From an uncultured Draconibacterium sp. (GTDB lineage: Bacteria; Bacteroidota; Bacteroidia; Bacteroidales; Prolixibacteraceae): a stretch of 64,000 bases of DNA. Numbering within the stretch: position 1 is the first letter of the stretch; each line of letters opens with the position of its first letter. The DNA lies in assembly GCF_963675065.1 (NCBI RefSeq), contig NZ_OY775906.1:474001-538000 (forward strand), in the 5' to 3' direction. A program made the translations under genes and the position numbers. This document shows positions 9,013 to 18,600 of this stretch, piece by piece. The notes under the pieces were generated by a model, which ran no database searches, had not been told where the DNA came from, and was given only the letters and a program-made list of their open reading frames with translations.

Positions 9013-9013
9013 T

Positions 9014-9991
9014 TTACTGTCCTCCAAATCGTTTAGGTTTAATATACATGTTGATCAGTGGCACAAACGCATTCATAATCAGAATTGCGAACGAAATACC
9101 CTCGGGATAAGCGCCAAACATACGAATGGAGATCGTGATTAAACCAATTCCAATACCGTAGATCAGTTGTCCTTTTCCGGTCATTGGAGAAGTTACCATA
9201 TCAGTTGCCATAAAAATAGCTCCCAACATTAAACCTCCCGTAAAAATGTGGTAAACCGGGTTTACATACATTTCCGGATTTACCACCCAGAAAATACCCG
9301 AAACCACCAAAACGGTAAGAATAATCGATACCGGCGTTTGCCAGGTAATTACTTTCTTCCAAAGCATGTAAAGACCTCCAATGATCAATAATGCGGCTGA
9401 TATTTCACCCATAGAACCGTGGTTGAAACCGATGGCCATATCGGATAAGTTGGGTAACCCTTGTAGTTGCGAAACAGGAATACCGTTTTTAATACCTTCT
9501 TTAATTACTGCCAGTGGTGTGGCTGCCGAAACAGCATCAACTTCCATCATTCGTGTTACCGGCCACGATGTCATTTGCACCGGGAACGAGATCAACAGGA
9601 AAACCCTGCCTACCAAAGCCGGATTAAACACGTTTGCTCCTAAACCTCCGAATGAAAGTTTGCCGACTCCCATGGCTGCAATGGCACCAATAATAATGAT
9701 CCACCAGGGAAGACTTGCGGGTACATTAAATGCTAAAAGTACTCCGGTAATTAATGCTGAACCATCGGTAATACTTGGCTTAACATTCATTATATATTTT
9801 TGAATGAGGAATTCGATCGCCAAACAGGACAGGACTGAAATTAATCCAACCCGAACGGCATCGAGGCCAAACATATAAATACCCCAGATCATGGCGGGAA
9901 TCATCGCATATACCACCCGAAGCATAATCTTCTGGGTTGATTCGCTCGAATGAACGTGCGGTGATGGTGAAACTGTTAATAATTTACTCAT
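9014..9991 (-). CDS. rnfD: Rnf electron transport complex subunit D (covalent FMN)
   Basis: 325-residue multi-spanning subunit, homologous to NqrB. Family features seen: SPSPHVHSSES at the N-terminus, DGSALITGVLLAFNVP, GGLGANVFNPALVGRVFL, and the flavinylation motif SAAT (155-158), with Thr158 as the expected FMN attachment site, followed by PL. Ten or so hydrophobic helices are visible. Its stop overlaps the ribosome-binding stretch of rnfG. Unlike the other rnf junctions, the gap to the preceding rnfC is long (122 bases) and holds a palindromic dispersed repeat. Confidence 0.96.
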   Translation of the reverse strand: MSKLLTVSPSPHVHSSESTQKIMLRVVYAMIPAMIWGIYMFGLDAVRVGLISVLSCLAIEFLIQKYIMNVKPSITDGSALITGVLLAFNVPASLPWWIIIIGAIAAMGVGKLSFGGLGANVFNPALVGRVFLLISFPVQMTSWPVTRMMEVDAVSAATPLAVIKEGIKNGIPVSQLQGLPNLSDMAIGFNHGSMGEISAALLIIGGLYMLWKKVITWQTPVSIILTVLVVSGIFWVVNPEMYVNPVYHIFTGGLMLGAIFMATDMVTSPMTGKGQLIYGIGIGLITISIRMFGAYPEGISFAILIMNAFVPLINMYIKPKRFGGQ

Positions 9992-10020
9992 TACTCAGCT
10001 GTTTGTTTTTCTTTTCTTCT

Positions 10021-10100
10021 TGTCATTTCGACGACGAAGGAGGAGAAATCTCTACCAAAATTGAGACAGGTTCCTCAGTCGTTCCTTCTTCGGAATGACA
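10021..10100. repeat. Dispersed palindromic repeat, copy 1 (TGTCATTTCGACG...AATGACA)
   Basis: 80 bases with inverted ends: TGTCATTTCGACGACGAAGG at 10021 and, read on the other strand from 10100, TGTCATTCCGAAGAAGGA. The internal GGAGAAATCTCT segment is shared with a second copy at 36417-36514, which also has the CTCAGTCGT block. It lies between rnfC and rnfD inside the operon. Such TGTCATTTCGA...GAGAAATCTC elements recur in many Bacteroidota genomes (general knowledge). Confidence 0.8.
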
Positions 10101-10113
10101 AATGGTTTGATTT

Positions 10114-11445
10114 TTATTTTTTACGTGAACGAATCATCGCTCCAACTTTTCCTTTTCCAAAACGGATGTAATCGAGCAGCGGACGGCTTGACGGACAGGT
10201 GTAACTGCATGAGCCACATTCAATACAATCCATTATGCGTTCGTTTTCTGCACGATCGAAAATTTGTTTTTCACCCAAAGTCATCAGCAGGTAAGGTTCC
10301 AGTCCCATTGGGCAAACCGACGTACAACGCGAGCAGCGAATACAGGCTTGTATTTCTTCGCGTTGACTTTCTTCTTCTTTCATCAGAAGAAGTCCTGAAG
10401 TACCTTTTGTTACCGGAACAGCTAGCGATGCAATGGCGCGTCCCATCATCGGGCCTCCACTTATAATTTTTCCTGTATTTTCTGGAAGACCACCGGCAGC
10501 TTCAATCAACTCGGATGTAGCAGTACCAACACGTACCATAAAGTTCGATGGTTTTTCAACGCCTTTTCCGGTTACGGTAACTACGCGTTCAACCAATGGC
10601 TTATTTTTCTGAATGGCTTCGTAAACCGCAAAAGCAGTACCTACATTACTTACCACTGCGCCAACTGCAATAGGCAGAGCGCCCGAAGGAACTTCTTTTC
10701 CCGTTACGGCATTGATGAGTTGTTTTTCACCTCCTTGCGGGTATTGTACTTTAAGGGACTGAACGCTCACTCCGTTATAAGCAGCGCATTTTTCTTTCAG
10801 CAGTTTAATGGCATCGGGCTTGTTGTTTTCAATTCCGATAACCGCTTTGTCTACGCCCATTGCTTTCATCAGCAACTGGATTCCCACCATTATTTCGTCG
10901 GCTTTCTCCAGCATCAAACGGTGATCCGAAGTGAGGTAAGGTTCGCACTCCACACCGTTAATCAACAGCACTTCGGCTTTCATTCCTTTTGGCGGTACCA
11001 GTTTTACGTGGGTAGGGAAGGTTGCACCACCCAAACCTACTATTCCGGCTTCCTGAATCTTTTTCACGATTTCAGGTCCGTCAACGGTAATATCTTTTAC
11101 CAAATCTTCTGAGCGGTCAATACCTTCTACCCATTCATCACCTTCAACAGCGATAAAAATACCTTGTTTCGGATAACCCGAACTGTCGGCTGAAAAGTCA
11201 ACCTTGGTAACTTTTCCTGATACCGATGAATGGATATTTGTAGAAACAAAACTGCTGCTTTGTGCAATTACCTGTCCTACTTTCACCTCGTCGCCTTTTT
11301 TTACTACCGGTGTAGCGGGCGCACCAATGTGCTGAGCTACCGGAATAAATACTGTTTTTGGAAGTGGCAGGACCTCAATCTTTTTATCTTTCGATAATTT
11401 ATTTTCGGGAGGATGTACTCCGCCAATTTTGAACGTTTTTAACAT
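10114..11445 (-). CDS. rnfC: Rnf electron transport complex subunit C (NADH-binding)
   Basis: 443 residues, the compact form without the long repetitive C-terminal tail seen in Escherichia coli RsxC. It carries the FMN/NADH site homologous to NuoF and two 4Fe4S motifs, CIRCSRCTSVCP near residue 366 and CIECGSCSYTCPSS near 405. The N-terminus GGVHPPENK and the GGATFPTHVK segment are family hallmarks, and a lipoyl-like/SLBB region follows. It is the peripheral subunit that hands electrons to NAD+. It starts 6 bases after rnfB ends. Confidence 0.96.
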   Translation of the reverse strand: MLKTFKIGGVHPPENKLSKDKKIEVLPLPKTVFIPVAQHIGAPATPVVKKGDEVKVGQVIAQSSSFVSTNIHSSVSGKVTKVDFSADSSGYPKQGIFIAVEGDEWVEGIDRSEDLVKDITVDGPEIVKKIQEAGIVGLGGATFPTHVKLVPPKGMKAEVLLINGVECEPYLTSDHRLMLEKADEIMVGIQLLMKAMGVDKAVIGIENNKPDAIKLLKEKCAAYNGVSVQSLKVQYPQGGEKQLINAVTGKEVPSGALPIAVGAVVSNVGTAFAVYEAIQKNKPLVERVVTVTGKGVEKPSNFMVRVGTATSELIEAAGGLPENTGKIISGGPMMGRAIASLAVPVTKGTSGLLLMKEEESQREEIQACIRCSRCTSVCPMGLEPYLLMTLGEKQIFDRAENERIMDCIECGSCSYTCPSSRPLLDYIRFGKGKVGAMIRSRKK

Positions 11446-11451
11446 CCTGAT

Positions 11452-12318
11452 TTATTTTGCTGGTTCACACTCTTTTTTTTCTGCAGGCTTAACTTTCCGT
11501 GGAGGAAAGTTCTCTTCGATGATAGCACTTGTTGGGCAAACCGCCACACATTTACGGCACAGTTTACACTTGTCGGAATCGATATATGCCAGGTTGTTTT
11601 CCATAGTAATGGCGTCAAACGGACATTCTTTGAAACACTTACTACAACCGATACATGCTACCTTACAAGCTTTACGCGCTACTCCTCCCTTATCCTGGTT
11701 GCGGCACGATACCACCACTTTGCGGTTCTTAGGCATCTTTTTGCGCAACTCTATAAGGTTTTTTGGACAAGCATCAACGCAGGCTCCGCAGGCCACACAT
11801 TTATCGTCGATAATTTCCGGAATTCCGGTTTCGGGATGCATTACAATAGCATCAAAATCGCAGGCATCGTAACAATCGCCGTAACCCAGGCATCCAAACT
11901 GGCAATCGGATTCGCCACTGTAAACCGATGATGCAATGGCGCAGGTAGTTGCCCCGTCGAAACTACTGGTTTTTGGGCGGTGATCGCAGGTACCGTTACA
12001 ACGAATGTAAGCCACACGCGGATCTTTTTTAACGGCCTCAAGCCCCAGGATAGAAGCCACGTTGTTCATGGTTTCATTTCCGCCAACCGGACAGTTTAAA
12101 TCGCCCAATGTACTCGCTTTTACACAGGCTTCGGCAAAAGCTCTACAGCCTGCATATCCACAACCTCCGCAGTTAGCTCCCGGCAATGCTTCGTCAACAT
12201 CGTCGATGCGCGGATCTTCAATTACTTTGAATTTCTGTGCCACAAAATATAGGATTACCGCTGCTGCGGCGCCAATTACGGCTAATGTGACAATTGTATA
12301 TACAACCGTGATACTCAT
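11452..12318 (-). CDS. rnfB: Rnf electron transport complex subunit B (ferredoxin-like)
   Basis: 288 residues. One N-terminal membrane helix (residues 5-27) is followed by the Fe-S domain with Cys50, Cys53, Cys58 and Cys76 (CGGCGYAGC...NCPVGG). A ferredoxin-rich region follows, with CVACGACVDACP, CIGCSKCFKECP and CKLCRKCVAVCP, plus extra Cys in DCQFGCLGYGDCYDACD. RnfB is the entry point for electrons from reduced ferredoxin. The multi-cluster version is common in Bacteroidota and Clostridia. It lies between rseC (3 bases away) and rnfC. Confidence 0.96.
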   Translation of the reverse strand: MSITVVYTIVTLAVIGAAAAVILYFVAQKFKVIEDPRIDDVDEALPGANCGGCGYAGCRAFAEACVKASTLGDLNCPVGGNETMNNVASILGLEAVKKDPRVAYIRCNGTCDHRPKTSSFDGATTCAIASSVYSGESDCQFGCLGYGDCYDACDFDAIVMHPETGIPEIIDDKCVACGACVDACPKNLIELRKKMPKNRKVVVSCRNQDKGGVARKACKVACIGCSKCFKECPFDAITMENNLAYIDSDKCKLCRKCVAVCPTSAIIEENFPPRKVKPAEKKECEPAK

Positions 12319-12321
12319 GTT

Positions 12322-12726
12322 TTAATTGGTTTCTTCGAGTTCGAATTTCAGTACTTTTTTTAATAAATGCCTAAAAAAATATAATGTTATATAGTATGGT
12401 ACCAGAATGAATAAGGAGAGAAGCCCCGATTTTAGTTCGTCGCCGGTAACTTCGAGGGCGATAATCAAGGTGCCCAATACAACAAAAAACGGAACTACAT
12501 AACCCCAGATAAGTGCGGTAAAACCTTTTGATTGTTTAAAAAGAATGGTGACCTCGTCGCCAATTTTGTAGTTGCCTTTATATTCGGTAACCTCAATTTC
12601 CTTGTCCTGGAAATCGGAAACCGAACAGGCGCCCTGTGCGTGACAAGTTGAGCAGGCCGACTGGCTTACAATATTCACAGTAAGCGAAGTAGCTTTTATT
12701 GCTTTAACAAAGCCCTTATGTCGAAT
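12322..12726 (-). CDS. rseC: RseC/SoxR-reducing-system family protein with a non-ATG start
   Basis: Two-helix membrane protein with the family's Cys motif (SACSTCHAQGAC). The first conventional start in frame is GTG 12678, which would begin inside the N-terminal domain (NIVSQSACSTC). In the same frame, before it, the sequence encodes IIRHKGFVKAIKATSLTV, which matches the conserved RseC N-terminus (usually M..I.H.G.V..I). No ATG, GTG or TTG exists between an in-frame stop and that segment; only ATT 12726, ATA 12729, ACG 12738 or an upstream CTG could serve. I annotate from ATT 12726 (134 residues) with low certainty on the start. It heads the rnf operon, as in many Bacteroidota. Related RseC acts with Rsx/Rnf in keeping SoxR reduced in Escherichia coli; its role here is open. 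Confidence 0.82.
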   Translation of the reverse strand: MRHKGFVKAIKATSLTVNIVSQSACSTCHAQGACSVSDFQDKEIEVTEYKGNYKIGDEVTILFKQSKGFTALIWGYVVPFFVVLGTLIIALEVTGDELKSGLLSLFILVPYYITLYFFRHLLKKVLKFELEETN

Positions 12727-12766
12727 TATTGATTTCGTAGCTGTAAATTTTGCTATTTGCAGATGG

Positions 12767-12774
12767 CAAAACTA
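12767..12774 (-). promoter_or_regulatory. Candidate -7 element for the rseC-rnf operon
   Basis: The minus strand reads TAGTTTTG, an exact match to the Bacteroidota -7 consensus TAnnTTTG, about 40 bases before the conserved rseC coding start. The best TTTG upstream is 25 bases away rather than the usual 19-20, so the -33 element is weak. The rest of the gap up to 13017 shows no terminator or gene. Confidence 0.3.
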
Positions 12775-13017
12775 TGTAATAAATTGAATCTCGATATGAC
12801 AAAAAAACAATTTTTCTGAAAACGATACTATTTATAAGTAGTCTAATTTAGATTGTCGAACGTTTCTGTAATTGGTTCGAAAATGTGAATGTAAATGTTC
12901 TGAATTTTAGTTCAGATTAAAATGGTAAAGAGGTCACTAATCCTTGGTTTTGTGTTATTAAAGTGTAGCTTGTCAATTGCCTGGTAATCCTTTTTCGCCC
13001 AGAAAGTGAAAGAAAAA

Positions 13018-14919
13018 CTACTTCTGTTTTTTAGCTTCATCTTTTAGTGAATCCACATCCCATGCACAGTCGGAGTCATGAATTGAATAGTTCTTTTCCG
13101 CCTGCAAGGTTTCTTTTACCTGTTCCTCAAAACGACGGGTTTCCTGAATAAATTTGCTTTGGTCTTCCAGCCAGTGCTGGTAAAGTTCTTCGGTAACCTG
13201 GTGTTCGTGGTGTTTAAAAGTGCGTGTGGCACGGTAGGCTTCATATTTCGAAAAACCCAGCTCAACCAGTGCGTTGTTACCCAGCTCGGCCGCTGAGTGG
13301 AAGTTTTCGCGCTGTACTTTGTTGATGTTTAAATTCAGGTATTCAAATACATGAAATATATCGTTGGCACGTGCCAGTATTTTTACGTGTGGGTATTTTT
13401 TGCGCACAATTTCGGCCACTTTCAGCGCATTTTCATGTTCGGCCATACTTAATATAAGTAAACGGGCTTTTTCAATTCCGGCTTTTTCGAGCATTGTAGG
13501 GCGGGTAATATCACCAAAATACAGTTTAAAACCATATTTACGCAGCGTTTCAACGTTCGATGGGTTGTTATCAAGGATGGTAACTTTTATTCCATTGGCT
13601 ATAAGAATTCGTCCAACGGTTAATCCAAAGCGCCCAAATCCGGCAAGAATTACAGGAGTTTCTTCATCTTCAATCTCGTCGTATTCCAGTTTGTTTTGCC
13701 AGCGTGCCAAAATCGGGCTCACTGCTTTGTCGTTAAAAATTAGCAGCAGTGGCGAAATGGCCATCGATAAGGTAACTACCAGCAACAACATGCCCGAAGT
13801 TTGCTCGTCGAACAATTTGTTTTGTTTCGAGAAGGATATGAGAACAAAAGCAAATTCGCTGGCCTGGGCAAGTAAAAAGGCAAAAAGAAACTCGAACCCT
13901 TTTTTTAGTCTGAATATTCTTCCTAAAATTAAGAGTACTACAAATTTTATAAATATTAAAAGCAACACAAAACCAATAATCAACCAGGGATTTTCAATCA
14001 ACAGGTTAAAATTTATACCGGCACCAACCGAAATAAAAAATAGTCCGAGCAGTAATCCTTTAAACGGATCGATGGTTGTTTCCAACTCGTGGCGGTATTC
14101 GCTGTCGGCTAAAACCACACCGGCAATAAAGGTTCCCAGTGCCGGAGAGAGTCCAATGGCATCCATACCCAGCGCAATGCCAATAACCATAAGCAGTGCC
14201 AAGGCAACAAAAACCTCGTGTAAACCTGTTTCGGCAACTAAACGAAAAATATGACGGGCTGCAAAACGACCAATAATTACCATAACAGTAATGGCGCCGA
14301 TGATTATTAATAGTTGTAGCCAGCCGGGTAGCTGAGCTACCTGTCCAATGCTTTCTATCGATGTGTCGGAAAGAGTAGCCGGAGTTCCAAGAGTTGCAAT
14401 AAGAGGCAATAATGCAAGAATTGGAATCACCGCCATATCCTGAAATAGTAAGACCGAAAAAGCTGACCGACCTGCAATATTGCGCATTAATCCTTTTTCG
14501 CTTAAAGTTTGCAGTACAATTGCTGTTGACGAAAGCGCAAGAATAAGCCCAATGGCAACAGCACGGTTTAGCTGAAATTTGAACAAAAGAGCTACTCCCG
14601 TAATTAATCCGGCAGTTATGAGTACTTGCAATCCCCCGAGTCCAAAAATTGATCGCCGCATTTTCCACAAGAGTTTCGGCTCCAGTTCAAGGCCAATAAT
14701 AAACAGCATAAGCACAACACCAAACTCGGCAAAATGCATAACTTCTCCGGCTTCGTTTCCCACCAGTCTTAAAACAAATGGTCCGATAATAATTCCGGCA
14801 AGCAGGTAGCCCAGCACCGAACCAAGACCCAGTTTTTTGGCGATTGGAACAGAAACAACTGCTGCTCCAAGGTAAATTAAAGCGTTTAAAAAGAATTCCT
14901 GATTATGCATCGTGCTCAA
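13018..14919 (-). CDS. CPA2-type monovalent cation:proton antiporter with TrkA-N domain (KefB-like)
   Basis: 633 residues. The N-terminal two thirds form about 12 to 13 membrane helices of the Na+/H+ exchanger fold (LGLGSVLGYLLAGIIIGPF, FGVVLMLFIIGLELEP, SSTAIVLQTLSEKGLM, GTFIAGVVLADSEYRHELE). From about residue 425 comes a cytoplasmic TrkA-N/RCK nucleotide-binding domain (VILAGFGRFGLTVGRIL, then LDNNP). This layout is that of KefB/KefC glutathione-gated K+ efflux systems. It overlaps the kefF-like gene by 17 bases, which supports a Kef pair. Gating by glutathione conjugates is not demonstrated; Bacteroidota often lack glutathione synthesis, so another ligand is possible. Confidence 0.9.
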   Translation of the reverse strand: MSTMHNQEFFLNALIYLGAAVVSVPIAKKLGLGSVLGYLLAGIIIGPFVLRLVGNEAGEVMHFAEFGVVLMLFIIGLELEPKLLWKMRRSIFGLGGLQVLITAGLITGVALLFKFQLNRAVAIGLILALSSTAIVLQTLSEKGLMRNIAGRSAFSVLLFQDMAVIPILALLPLIATLGTPATLSDTSIESIGQVAQLPGWLQLLIIIGAITVMVIIGRFAARHIFRLVAETGLHEVFVALALLMVIGIALGMDAIGLSPALGTFIAGVVLADSEYRHELETTIDPFKGLLLGLFFISVGAGINFNLLIENPWLIIGFVLLLIFIKFVVLLILGRIFRLKKGFEFLFAFLLAQASEFAFVLISFSKQNKLFDEQTSGMLLLVVTLSMAISPLLLIFNDKAVSPILARWQNKLEYDEIEDEETPVILAGFGRFGLTVGRILIANGIKVTILDNNPSNVETLRKYGFKLYFGDITRPTMLEKAGIEKARLLILSMAEHENALKVAEIVRKKYPHVKILARANDIFHVFEYLNLNINKVQRENFHSAAELGNNALVELGFSKYEAYRATRTFKHHEHQVTEELYQHWLEDQSKFIQETRRFEEQVKETLQAEKNYSIHDSDCAWDVDSLKDEAKKQK

Positions 14920-15499
14920 TTATTTCGTTCATATACTCAATTGTATTCATTCGTTCAGAATCGATATTGTTGTCGCGAAGCATCTTAATCACCGACCTGT
15001 AATCATCTGCAATTTTTTTAATATGATCGATGTTTAGTGTATGCGAACCGTGCACTACAAAAGGCGGCAGGTTTATCATCCGGCAAAGACTGGCCGACTG
15101 TATAAAAGGCGCCAAAAACTGGTTTATAGTGTACCGGTTTTTTCCCTCGGCACTGTATACTTCTTTTCTTCCGCCGGTTGAAATGCACGACATGGCCCAT
15201 TTCCCTTCAAGTGCCCGCCCATGTGTGCCATATGCAAAACCATGTTGAAGCACCAAATCCATCCACTCTTTGATAATAGCCGGGGCACTATACCAGTAAA
15301 ACGGATGGTGCCAGATAATGATATCGTGCTCGGTCAATAGTTTTTGCTCAACAGGCACATCAATAAAAAAATCGGGATACTTTTCATACAAATTATTAAT
15401 GGTAACGCCCTCCAAATCTTTAATCGCTTCCATTAGCGTTTTGTTGATAAGTGACTTTTGAAAAGCCGGATGTGCAAAAAGTATTAATATTTTTTTCAT
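14903..15499 (-). CDS. NAD(P)H-dependent quinone oxidoreductase, KefF-like
   Basis: 198-residue flavodoxin-fold protein of the NQO/KefF family. Seen: ILILFAHPAFQKSLINKTL at the N-terminus, then IIWHHPFYWYSAPAIIKEWMD (the HPxYWYSxPAxxKxWxD family motif), and GRALEGKWAMSCISTGG. KefF is the cytoplasmic ancillary subunit that activates KefC/KefB K+ efflux and reduces quinones or electrophiles with FMN. The 17-base overlap with the antiporter gene downstream implies translational coupling. It is divergent from the alpha-2-macroglobulin gene; the 123-base gap between them must hold both promoters, but I could not identify clear elements. Confidence 0.9.
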   Translation of the reverse strand: MKKILILFAHPAFQKSLINKTLMEAIKDLEGVTINNLYEKYPDFFIDVPVEQKLLTEHDIIIWHHPFYWYSAPAIIKEWMDLVLQHGFAYGTHGRALEGKWAMSCISTGGRKEVYSAEGKNRYTINQFLAPFIQSASLCRMINLPPFVVHGSHTLNIDHIKKIADDYRSVIKMLRDNNIDSERMNTIEYMNEIIEHDA

Positions 15500-15622
15500 C
15501 TGCTCGAACTGTTTTGTGGCAATTTACTGAATAAATTTATGAAACATAAATAAACTAAAATATAGAAGTGGTTGCAAATTTCTTATTTTTATCATCTTAT
15601 ATGAAATCATAAAACCCAGAAA

Positions 15623-18600
15623 GTGAAAAAGTTTATTGTCCCCTTGTTTTTTCTGCTTCTTATTGCTGTTTCATGCAAAAAAAATAACAAAACAAACGTT
15701 GATCCCGGAGTGGAGTTTGCTCATTACGTACAGGCATACACCAGTGGCGTAATTTCCAGTAGAACAACTATCTCTGTATACCTGACCAAACCCGTGGAGT
15801 TGGATGGTCCGGCAGGCGAACTTTTCGAATTTAAACCGAATATAAAGGGAGAAACCGTGCAAGTTGGTGATCGTATTTTTGAGTTTCGTTCTTCGGAGCC
15901 ATTAAAACAAGGTACTGAATACGAAGCCAGTTTTTTCCTGGGCAAGGTATTGAATGTAAAAAACGATTTGCAGGAAATGCCATTTCGGTTTTCAACGGTA
16001 CCACAATCGTTTACCGTTACGGTTGAAGGGTTAACGAACTACGAAGATATTGGGGCTACTCAGATGCAGTTAAACGGTTATGTTTTAACTGCCGATGTTG
16101 CCGAGGCACTGGCTGTTGAAAACATACTGACAACCCGTTTGGACGGCGAAGAGCTGCCCGTAACCTGGGATCATGATACTGGCGGACGCAAACACTTTTT
16201 TACCGTAGATAGTATTTCCCGTTTGCAGGATGATGCCGGAAAACTTGTGGTTAAATGGGATGGTAGTTCGCTCGATATAGATGATACCGGAATGAAAGAA
16301 CTTGAAGTTCCTGCATTAAGCGATTTTAAAGTGCTTGAGGCAGATGTGGTTCAGCAACCGGAACAATGTGTTACTATCCGGTTTTCAGATGCATTGCTAA
16401 AAACACAGGACCTTACAGGATTAATAGAACTGAAAAATAATAAGAACCTGAGGTTTGAACTGGTCGGCAATCTGGTGAAAGTTTGGATTGATAAAAGAAT
16501 TACCGGTGAAGTAAACTTATCCGTTCACGAAGGAATTAAAAGTAGTAATTACGCACGCCTGAAATCGGGAGAGAACTTTTTGTTACAATTTACCAATGCC
16601 GAACCAAAGGTGAGGTTATTGGGTAAAGGTGTAATTGTTCCGCAAAGCGAATCAATGATTTTTCCTTTTGAAGCAATAAGTTTAAATGCCGTCGATGTTC
16701 GGATTATTCAGATTTTTAAAGATAATGTTGCTCAGTTTTTTCAGGAGAACAGCATTAACGGAGACGAAAACTTAAAACAAGTTGGGCGTTTAGTGTACGA
16801 AAAAAAGGTTGATCTGTATTCTGATGAACCGATTAGTTACAATAACTGGAACACCTTTAAAATTGATATGGCCAAAATGGTAGATATTGAGCAGGGAGCC
16901 ATTTATAGAGTGGAGTTGCGTTTTCGTAAAGAATATTCGTTGTACAATTGCCCCGATAACGAAACGGAAGAAAGCCTGCAGGAAACAGATTTCAACCAGG
17001 AGGAAGACTATAAAACCAACTGGGATACTCCCGGCTGGTATAGCATGTACTATTATCCCGACGGTTACAACTGGCGCGAACGTGATAATCCGTGTCATGT
17101 TTCATATTACAATTACGACCGGTTTGTGAGCAAAAATATAATGGCTTCGCAATTGGGAATTGTTGCCAAAGAAGGAAAAGATCACCGGATGTTTTTCGCT
17201 GTTTCCAATTTGTTAAACACCGCTCCGGAAAGCGATGTTGATTTGAAGCTATATAATTTTCAGCATCAGCTAATAGAAAGTGTAAAAACAGATTCGCGAG
17301 GTTTGGCAGAAGTAGACTTAAAGAAAAAACCATTTTTGTTGATTGCTCAAAAAGGAAATCAATTTGGCTATTTACGTTTGGATGACGGAACTTCGCTATC
17401 GGTAAGTAATTTTAATGTTTCGGGACAGGAAATAACCGATGGAATGAAAGGATTTATTTATGGCGAACGCGATGTTTGGCGTCCCGGCGATACAATGTTT
17501 CTCAATTTCATCCTGGAAACAACTGCAGCCCGTCCCGAAAATCATCCGGTAATTTTTAGCCTGATTAACCCAAAAGATCAACAGGTAGAACGACGTGTGG
17601 TAACCAACAACGAAAATGGTTTTTACCAATTAAGAACAACAACCGAAAAAGATGCGCCAACCGGCAATTGGCGTGCAGAAGTACAGGTTGGTAACAGCCG
17701 GTTTTCAAAACGGGTAAAAATTGAAACCATAAAACCCAACCGTTTAAAAATTGACCTCGATTTGCCCGAAGATAAAGTGCTTGATGAAAGTAACGATGTA
17801 GTGCCGATTACAGCAAGTTGGTTACACGGTAGCCCCGCAAAATCGCTAAAAGCAAAAGTTGAGGTAATGTTGGCCAAAACCAATACAACATTTGAAGATT
17901 ATCCAAACTATTCGTTTACCGATCCGGCAACAAGTTATGCGCTAAAAGAACAAACTGTTTTTGATGGGAAATTGGACGAAACCGGAAAAGCAAAAGTTCC
18001 TTTCGTACTGGAAGGACTGGATAATGCCCCCGGAATGCTGAATGTTTGGTTTACATCGCGGGTGTTCGAAAGTGGAGGAGATTTTAGTACGTCGATAAGC
18101 AACGCGAAATATTCGCCTTTCGAATCGTATGTTGGTGTGCGAATGCCTGAATCGGACGATAACTGGTACACCACCGATACCGATTATTTGCCGGAGATTG
18201 TTACGGTAGATAAAAACGGCAAACCGGTTTCCGGAGACGATCTGGAAGTTCTGCTTTATAAAATCAACTGGCGCTGGTGGTGGGAGTCGGGTTCTGAAAA
18301 CCTGGCACATTACGTTTCGGGCCGATATTATCAGCCGGTGAGTAACTGGACTATTCCGGATGCACAACATAAATCAAAAATTAAACTCAATGTAAAATAC
18401 AACAACTGGCAGGATAACGGCCGTTACTTTTTGTGGGTGAAAGACAACACTTCGGGGCATTCAACCGGAACCACTTTTTACATGTCGAAATGGGGAAGCT
18501 GGCGCTCGGATGGAATGGAGCAGGGGGCAACTATGCTTAGCGTGCGAACCGATAAAGAAAAATACAATGTTGGCGACGATATTGAAGTAATTATTCCATC

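Noticed and set aside
8997..9027. rnfG start at ATG 9027
   Set aside because: It would precede the GGAGG ribosome site and overlap rnfD; ATG 9012 is correctly spaced behind it.
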